Part shown: positions 59,278 to 64,000 of the stretch, one piece after another
Layout: each line of letters begins with the position of its first letter
How positions within the stretch are numbered: the stretch's first letter is position 1
NCBI RefSeq assembly: GCF_027257935.1
Contig: NZ_JANZKW010000001.1
Span: forward strand, 1,181,967 to 1,245,966
Source of the DNA: Chitinimonas sp. BJYL2
Lineage (GTDB): Bacteria > Pseudomonadota > Gammaproteobacteria > Burkholderiales > Chitinimonadaceae
Direction: 5' to 3'
Length of the DNA stretch: 64,000 nucleotides
Program-made: the position numbers and the translations under genes
The notes under the pieces: generated by a model
What the model saw: the letters and a program-made list of their open reading frames with translations, nothing else
Database searches by the model: none
Told to the model about the DNA's origin: nothing

Positions 59278-62096
59278 TGTTCCAGATACGCGAAGTCGAA
59301 ATGATTCACTGGGACTACTGGCGCGCCATCCGTGTACCGCTGGATGCCCAGATTGTCACGATCGTCGGCCCTAATGGTTCGGGCAAGACCACACTGCTCG
59401 ATGCGATGCGCACGCTGTTGGCACTCAAGTGTTCTGGCCGCCGTGATTACAAGCGCTATGTGCGCAACAACCGCGAGCAATACGCGTGGTTACGCGGCGT
59501 GGTCACCAACCCGCAGCGCAGCACGGGTGGCTTGTTCCCGTTTCTGTTCTTCCCGCTGACCAGCGACGAAGTTACCTTGTTCTGCCGTATCAAGAAGCAG
59601 GGCGGTGACTGGGTGCGCCAATACGCCATCGCCGAGGGCAATATCCCGCTGGAACCGGATACGGAAAACCGTCTGCAATGGCTGGGTGTGAACGAATACA
59701 AGCGCCGCCTCGAACAGGCCGGCCTGACGGCTGCGATTGCCGAGGTGCTCGCGCTGGAGCAGGGCGACACCGACAAGCTCTGCGAATACAGCCCCAAGGC
59801 CTTGCTGGACCTGGTTTTCCAGGTGTTCGGCGACAAGCAGGTGCTGGATCACTACGCCGAAGCCAAGCTGCGTCTCAAGGAAACCGAAGGCGAGCTGGTG
59901 CGGCTGGAGCAGCAGGCCAGCCAGCTGGGCCTGGATGTGGAACGTCTGCGCCTGCGTGCCAACAACCATATTGAGTGGTGCTCACTGCAGGAAGAACTGA
60001 ACCTGCTCGAACAGCGCGCCGTACCGGCGCTGCGTTATGTGGAGCGGTGGGACAGCCTTCGTGGCTATATCGCCCAGTTCCGCGGTGCGCGCCGTTTGCT
60101 GCGCCAGCGCCAGGATGAGCTGGATCGCGTTGACGCCGAATTCCGTGAGACCGACAGCGCGCTGGAACACGCCGGCGCAGCCGAGCGCGAAGCACATGCG
60201 GCTTATGAGAGCGTACAAGCCACGTTCCAGCAACTGCGAGACCGCGCCCGCGATACCGAAAAGCAACTGAAGGACGAAGAGCGCCTGCGCGCACTGGCCG
60301 AAACCGAGCACGGTGCGGATGCGGTAGCGCTGACCGACAAAGTCGCCAGCAAGCGCACCCAAGCCGAGCAGCTCCGTGCCTTAATCCGTGAGCTCAAGCG
60401 CGAGCGTGAATCGTTGACCGAATCGCAATTTGCGCTCCAGCAAGGCCGTCAGCCGCAGCCGGACTTCGTGCGCCAGATGCGCGCTGCGCTGGACTCGGCC
60501 GGCGTACCGCACCAGTTGTTGGTCGAGATAGTTGAGGTGCGCGATCCCAAGTGGCAGAGCGCCGTCGAAGCACTACTGGCACCGTATCGCCACATCATTT
60601 TGCTCCAACGCGAGAGCGACAAGCAGCAAGCCTGGGAAATCGGCCAGTCGCTGCGCTACAAGCACTTTGTGGTGCCGGAGCGGGAGGTCGTGGGGACGGT
60701 CAGCCGCAACAGCATGCTGGAGGTGGTGGACTTCAAGGCATCGGCGCCGGGCTGGCTGATCGGCTTGCTCAATCGCACCCAGCGTGCCGACAGTGTGGCG
60801 GATGGCCGCAGGATTGATGGCGACTGGATCACCCGCGAGGGCTATCACCGCGAGCGTCGCGGCGCGCGCGATATCGGCGTGCGCCCCGGCGACTTCGCGT
60901 TTGGCGAGGGCGCGCGTCAGTCACGCCTTCGCGAGATCAGTGAGCGGCTGCGAGATATCAATCAGCAGTTGCTCAAAGAAGAATCCACGCTGGTTGAACT
61001 GGAAAGCGGCATCTCGCAGCTGACCCAGTCGCTCATGGGCATGCAAGCCGTGGTGCAGTTGGCGGCGCGTCAGGAAGAGTTCGCTGCCGCCGCTGCGCGC
61101 TGGCCGGATGAACAAGCCGCAGTGCAAGAAGCCGCTGCGCGCCTCGGGCTGATCAAGCAGCAATGGGAAAGCCAGCGCGAGGTCTTCAGCGAACAGCGCG
61201 TGCGTTACGAAAAGCTCAAGGATCGACGTGCCGAGTTGGCGAGCTTGGTGGATCAGCAGCTGGATCAGGCCGCTCGGCAGCGCGATGAGCAGAGTCGACA
61301 GCTGCGTGCGCTACGTGAAGCCCGCGCCAATCTGCCGGCCGAGCTGGTCGATGCGGCTGCGATGCGCGCCCTGCGCGACAAATATGGCTCGGTGCGCGAA
61401 GTGCAACACTTGATCGAGCATGAGCGCGCGCGCCTGTCGGAAAGCCAGTGGGAAACCGACGCGACGGTTCCGGCGCGGCGGGATCGGTTGGCCGCGGAGC
61501 TGGCCTCGCTGGAGCGCGACACCCAGCGACATCGCCATGAAGTGGAACGCACCCGCGAACTCACCGATGAGGCTCGTGCGGCATATATCAATAAGTTGCG
61601 CGCGACAGTACGCGCCTATGGCCGCAATCTGCGCCACCTTGGCGAGCTGGCTGGCATTGGTGTTGAGACCAATCCACCGCAGCTTGAGAACGAAGACATT
61701 GCCTTGGCACAGGCCGGCCTGGAGGTCAGCTTCAACTTTGACCAGAAGGGCATGATGGGCTTGAATGACGGGGAGGCCTCGGGCGGCCAGCAGGTCATGA
61801 AATCCCTGATCCTGTTGATCGGCCTGATGATGGACGAATCGAATCCGGCGGGCTTTGTGTTCATCGATGAGCCCTTCGCCCATCTGGACATCTTCAACAT
61901 CGATCGCGTCGGCGCTTTCCTCAAGGCCACGCAGGCCCAGTACCTGATCACCACGCCGCTGACGCACAACACCAATGTCTACGGCCCGTCCGAACTCACC
62001 TTGCTGACCCGCAAGAAGCAGCCCGGCGAGACATGGGCACCGCTAATTGCGCAAACCCGCCGCAGAGTCCGGGCGGCGGAACCGACTACTGCCTGA
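59277..62096 (+). CDS. SMC-type ATPase, short MksB/JetC-like
   Basis: A 939-residue ATPase. Walker A GPNGSGKTT is at residues 31-39, then an N-terminal head with RNNREQYAWLRGVV. Coiled coil runs about 190-400 (LKETEGELVRLEQQ, RQRQDELDRVDAEF), a hinge-like globule about 415-580 (WQSAVEALLAPYRHIILL), a second coiled arm about 590-790, then the C-terminal head with signature EASGGQQ, Walker B FVFIDEP near 862 and D-loop AHLD. It is shorter than MukB or most MksB/JetC. No JetD/MksG-type nuclease gene follows; a YjbR-like gene and rlmL do. DNA loop extrusion or plasmid/phage restriction are possible roles. Confidence 0.8.
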   Translation: MFQIREVEMIHWDYWRAIRVPLDAQIVTIVGPNGSGKTTLLDAMRTLLALKCSGRRDYKRYVRNNREQYAWLRGVVTNPQRSTGGLFPFLFFPLTSDEVTLFCRIKKQGGDWVRQYAIAEGNIPLEPDTENRLQWLGVNEYKRRLEQAGLTAAIAEVLALEQGDTDKLCEYSPKALLDLVFQVFGDKQVLDHYAEAKLRLKETEGELVRLEQQASQLGLDVERLRLRANNHIEWCSLQEELNLLEQRAVPALRYVERWDSLRGYIAQFRGARRLLRQRQDELDRVDAEFRETDSALEHAGAAEREAHAAYESVQATFQQLRDRARDTEKQLKDEERLRALAETEHGADAVALTDKVASKRTQAEQLRALIRELKRERESLTESQFALQQGRQPQPDFVRQMRAALDSAGVPHQLLVEIVEVRDPKWQSAVEALLAPYRHIILLQRESDKQQAWEIGQSLRYKHFVVPEREVVGTVSRNSMLEVVDFKASAPGWLIGLLNRTQRADSVADGRRIDGDWITREGYHRERRGARDIGVRPGDFAFGEGARQSRLREISERLRDINQQLLKEESTLVELESGISQLTQSLMGMQAVVQLAARQEEFAAAAARWPDEQAAVQEAAARLGLIKQQWESQREVFSEQRVRYEKLKDRRAELASLVDQQLDQAARQRDEQSRQLRALREARANLPAELVDAAAMRALRDKYGSVREVQHLIEHERARLSESQWETDATVPARRDRLAAELASLERDTQRHRHEVERTRELTDEARAAYINKLRATVRAYGRNLRHLGELAGIGVETNPPQLENEDIALAQAGLEVSFNFDQKGMMGLNDGEASGGQQVMKSLILLIGLMMDESNPAGFVFIDEPFAHLDIFNIDRVGAFLKATQAQYLITTPLTHNTNVYGPSELTLLTRKKQPGETWAPLIAQTRRRVRAAEPTTA

Positions 62097-62134
62097 GATC
62101 ATCAGACCATGGCACATAGAACAGGATCGCGCGC

Positions 62135-62500
62135 GTGACCCATCAGGATATCGAGGCCTATTGCATGGCTTTGCCAGGCGTGACCGCTGACATCAAGTGG
62201 CAGTCTGACCGCGTGTTCTCCGTGGGCGCCAAGATGTTCTGTGTGATGTGTGCAGACCCGGCGCAATCGACCGCGCTGTCTTTCAAGGTCGATCCGCAGC
62301 GCTATCTGGAACTGACCGATCAGCCCGGCATCGTTCCTGCCCCCTATCTGGCGCGTCATCACTGGGTACAGCTGGATCATCCATCGCGTCTGCCGACCGC
62401 GCTGCTCAAGCAACTGCTCACCCAGTCGCATCAGTTGGTCGTCGCCAAACTACCCAAGAAACAGCAATCGGGCCTGACCCTGGCATCGGATATCACATGA
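62135..62500 (+). CDS. MmcQ/YjbR-family protein
   Basis: A 121-residue protein of the MmcQ/YjbR fold: ALPGVTADIKWQSDRVFSVGAKMFCVM and SFKVDPQRYLELTDQPGI, VQLDHPSRLP. The family has a double-stranded-DNA-binding-like fold but no settled function. GTG start. Its stop overlaps the rlmL start (ATGA). Confidence 0.85.
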   Translation: MTHQDIEAYCMALPGVTADIKWQSDRVFSVGAKMFCVMCADPAQSTALSFKVDPQRYLELTDQPGIVPAPYLARHHWVQLDHPSRLPTALLKQLLTQSHQLVVAKLPKKQQSGLTLASDIT

Positions 62501-63660
62501 AACAGCAATTCAATTACTTCGCCCCTTGTCCGCGTGGACTCGAAAGCATCCTGGCTACCGAGCTAGCCACACTGGGTGCCGAGCGACTTCAGGCTACCGA
62601 TGGGGGCGTTGCATTCCAGGGCGCGTGGTCGATGGTCTACAAGTCGAATCTGCATAGCCGTTACGCGAGCCGGATTCTGTGGCGCTTGGCCGAGCGCAAC
62701 TATCGTGGCGAAGATGACTTATATGTACTGGCCAAGTCCATCGACTGGCACCAGCTGTTCGATGTGTCGCGCACGATCAAGGTGGTAGTCACCAGCACGG
62801 GCAGCAAGTTGCGCAGCCTCGACTTTGCCGGCCTGCGTATCAAGGATGCCGTCTGCGATGTCTTCCGCCAGCGTGTCGGCTCCCGCCCGAGCGTGGACAC
62901 CAGCCACCCGGATATCCGTATCCACCTGTTCCTCACCGAACAAACCGCCACTATCTATATGGATACCAGCGGCGAAGCATTGTTCAAGCGTGGCTATCGC
63001 CAGGATGCTGGCGAAGCACCGCTACGCGAGAACCTCGCCGCAGGGATTCTGGCGCTGAGCGGCTGGCAACCCGGCGAGACCTTGCTCGACCCTATGTGTG
63101 GTAGCGGCACTTTCCTGATTGAGGCCGCCATGCAGGCTCGCAATATTGCACCCGGCCTGCGCCGTATGTTCGCGTTCGAGAAGCTGACCATGGTGGATAT
63201 GGATGAATGGCGAAAAATCTGGGAAGCCGCCGATGCCGCCATCCTGCCCAGTGGATCCGTACATCTCTATGGCAGTGATATTGATCGCGGCGTCCTGGAC
63301 GTTGCGCAAGCCAACTTGGAAGCAGCCGGCCTTGCAGATGATGTTTCGCTGGCGCAGGCCAACATTCTCGACTGCATGCCACCGGCACCTACGGGCGTCA
63401 TGGTGTGCAACCCACCTTACGGTATTCGCCTGGATGAACAGGAGCGACTCGCTGCCTTCTATCCGGAGTTGGGCCATACGCTTAAACAGCACTTCAGCGG
63501 CTGGCGCGCCTACTTCATTACAGCAGACCTGCGCTTGGCCAAGCTGATCCGCTTATCCGCAAGCAAGCGGACACCCTTGTTCAACGGTGCGCTCGATTGC
63601 CGGCTGTTCGAGTACCGCATGGTAGCGGGCAGCAATCGCCGCAATGATGCTGCGGCTTAG
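62497..63660 (+). CDS. rlmL: 23S rRNA m2G2445 methyltransferase, RlmL-type, short form
   Basis: SAM-dependent RNA methyltransferase of 387 residues: N-terminal THUMP domain (about 45-155, with RIHLFLTEQTATIYMDTSG), SAM site LLDPMCGSGTFLIEAA, and catalytic NPPY in MVCNPPYGIRL. E. coli RlmKL is about twice as long because of a fused RlmK half; only the RlmL half is here. The ATG overlaps the YjbR-like stop. A very strong terminator follows. Confidence 0.9.
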   Translation: MKQQFNYFAPCPRGLESILATELATLGAERLQATDGGVAFQGAWSMVYKSNLHSRYASRILWRLAERNYRGEDDLYVLAKSIDWHQLFDVSRTIKVVVTSTGSKLRSLDFAGLRIKDAVCDVFRQRVGSRPSVDTSHPDIRIHLFLTEQTATIYMDTSGEALFKRGYRQDAGEAPLRENLAAGILALSGWQPGETLLDPMCGSGTFLIEAAMQARNIAPGLRRMFAFEKLTMVDMDEWRKIWEAADAAILPSGSVHLYGSDIDRGVLDVAQANLEAAGLADDVSLAQANILDCMPPAPTGVMVCNPPYGIRLDEQERLAAFYPELGHTLKQHFSGWRAYFITADLRLAKLIRLSASKRTPLFNGALDCRLFEYRMVAGSNRRNDAAA

Positions 63661-63674
63661 CCTTCAGACGTCTG

Positions 63675-63706
63675 TATATAGATATACGGCAGCCCATATC
63701 TATATA
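63675..63706. repeat. A+T-only inverted repeat after rlmL
   Basis: TATATAGATAT (63675-63685) and ATATCTATATA (63696-63706), perfect 11-base arms with a ten-base G+C-richer loop, 14 bp after the rlmL stop. Confidence 0.6.
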
Positions 63707-63740
63707 GATCGCTAGGCAATCCGCCGGGCAAACCACCTCA

Positions 63741-63782
63741 AATCAAGCAAAACGCCCCGGTTCCGGGGCGTTTTGCTTGATT
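63741..63782. terminator. rlmL terminator, 42-bp palindrome
   Basis: Twenty-base perfect arms (ending ACGCCCCGG and starting CCGGGGCGT) around a central TT, with TTTT inside the right arm. It can act in both directions. Confidence 0.88.
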
Positions 63783-64000
63783 TGACGACTTCAGGCGTAT
63801 CGATCCACCCAAGGCGAATACGCAGCAGGCGTTGCCTACCCAAAGAATCGCAGAGCGCTGTTATTTGAAAAAACAGTCACTTACGTATTTGGTGTAAAAA
63901 TCTTGCTGAGAGGGTGTTGACGGTTGTTGGGGTGGTGCGTATAGTTCGCATCTCTGCTGCTGATGCAGACGAAAACGAAGCGAAACAGACGATGTTAGCT
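63783..64000 (+). promoter_or_regulatory. Leader with strong promoter, probably of an rRNA operon
   Basis: No gene is seen. TTGACG (63917-63922), 17 bp, TATAGT (63940-63945), followed by CGCATCTC, forms a strong sigma-70 promoter reading to the right. An A+T-rich tract (about 63850-63905, with GAAAAAACAG and GTAAAAATC) could be an UP element. This layout is typical of rrn P1 promoters in this group; the 16S gene would lie outside the window. Confidence 0.6.

Noticed and set aside
57339..62096. Wadjet defence system call
   Set aside because: Gene order is similar but there is no JetD-type nuclease next to it and the SMC is short; I call it MksFEB/JetABC-like only.

Overview
The window is a dense, GC-rich bacterial chromosome segment. 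It reads as a betaproteobacterium, most likely of the Neisseriales (Chromobacteriaceae or Chitinibacteraceae type). The grounds are the ispB/rplU/rpmA/obgE block, the metK gene divergent from two lipid A-type acyltransferase genes, an S-adenosylhomocysteine riboswitch before ahcY, and ntrBC preceded by a DUF4124 protein. The genus is inference. No phage, insertion sequence or CRISPR array is visible.

Layout. 1-2756 (minus): an operon of an exported truncated globin, an exported cupredoxin-like protein and a membrane GGDEF/EAL protein cut by the left edge, divergent from a DUF3034 protein. 3703-8169: creBCD plus a membrane protein gene, bracketed by two related small membrane proteins; a CreB-type direct repeat precedes creD. 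8363-16915 (minus): a STAS protein, a lipoprotein-like PBP1C, a rhodanese, a TPR-GAF-GGDEF protein and rlhA. 17029-19134: an A+T-richer accessory island with an antitoxin/PIN toxin pair, an HNH nuclease with an overlapping unknown partner gene, and several large inverted repeats. 19242-28295: thiC with its TPP riboswitch, an isoaspartyl methyltransferase-like gene, two acyltransferases, metK, ahcY, a GNAT gene and metF. 28318-31152: plsB flanked by two copies of a dispersed repeat. 31270-44218: rluF-like gene, tcdA, ntrBC, an AstE-like hydrolase, metH, a LacI regulator and glnA. 44520-55276: rhodanese, aroE, a PfkB kinase, thioesterase, GNAT, M16 peptidase, esterase, STAS, xth, pyrE, tRNA-Pro(CGG) and ispB. 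55468-63660: rplU, rpmA, obgE, a three-gene SMC-kleisin-KITE cluster, a YjbR-like gene and a short rlmL. The right edge carries a strong promoter that looks like an rRNA operon leader.

How the genes work together. metK, ahcY, metF and metH cover the activated-methyl cycle, with ahcY under product control by RNA. ntrBC and glnA form a nitrogen circuit: both have sigma-54 -24/-12 elements and NtrC-type sites. Three further genes handle cyclic-di-GMP or STAS-type signalling.

The best candidate for an undescribed system is the SMC-like complex at 57339-62096. It resembles MksFEB/JetABC but has an unusually short SMC subunit, and no JetD-type nuclease lies beside it. Second is the exported globin/cupredoxin/cyclic-di-GMP operon at the left edge. 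Third is the HNH nuclease with its overlapping partner in the island.
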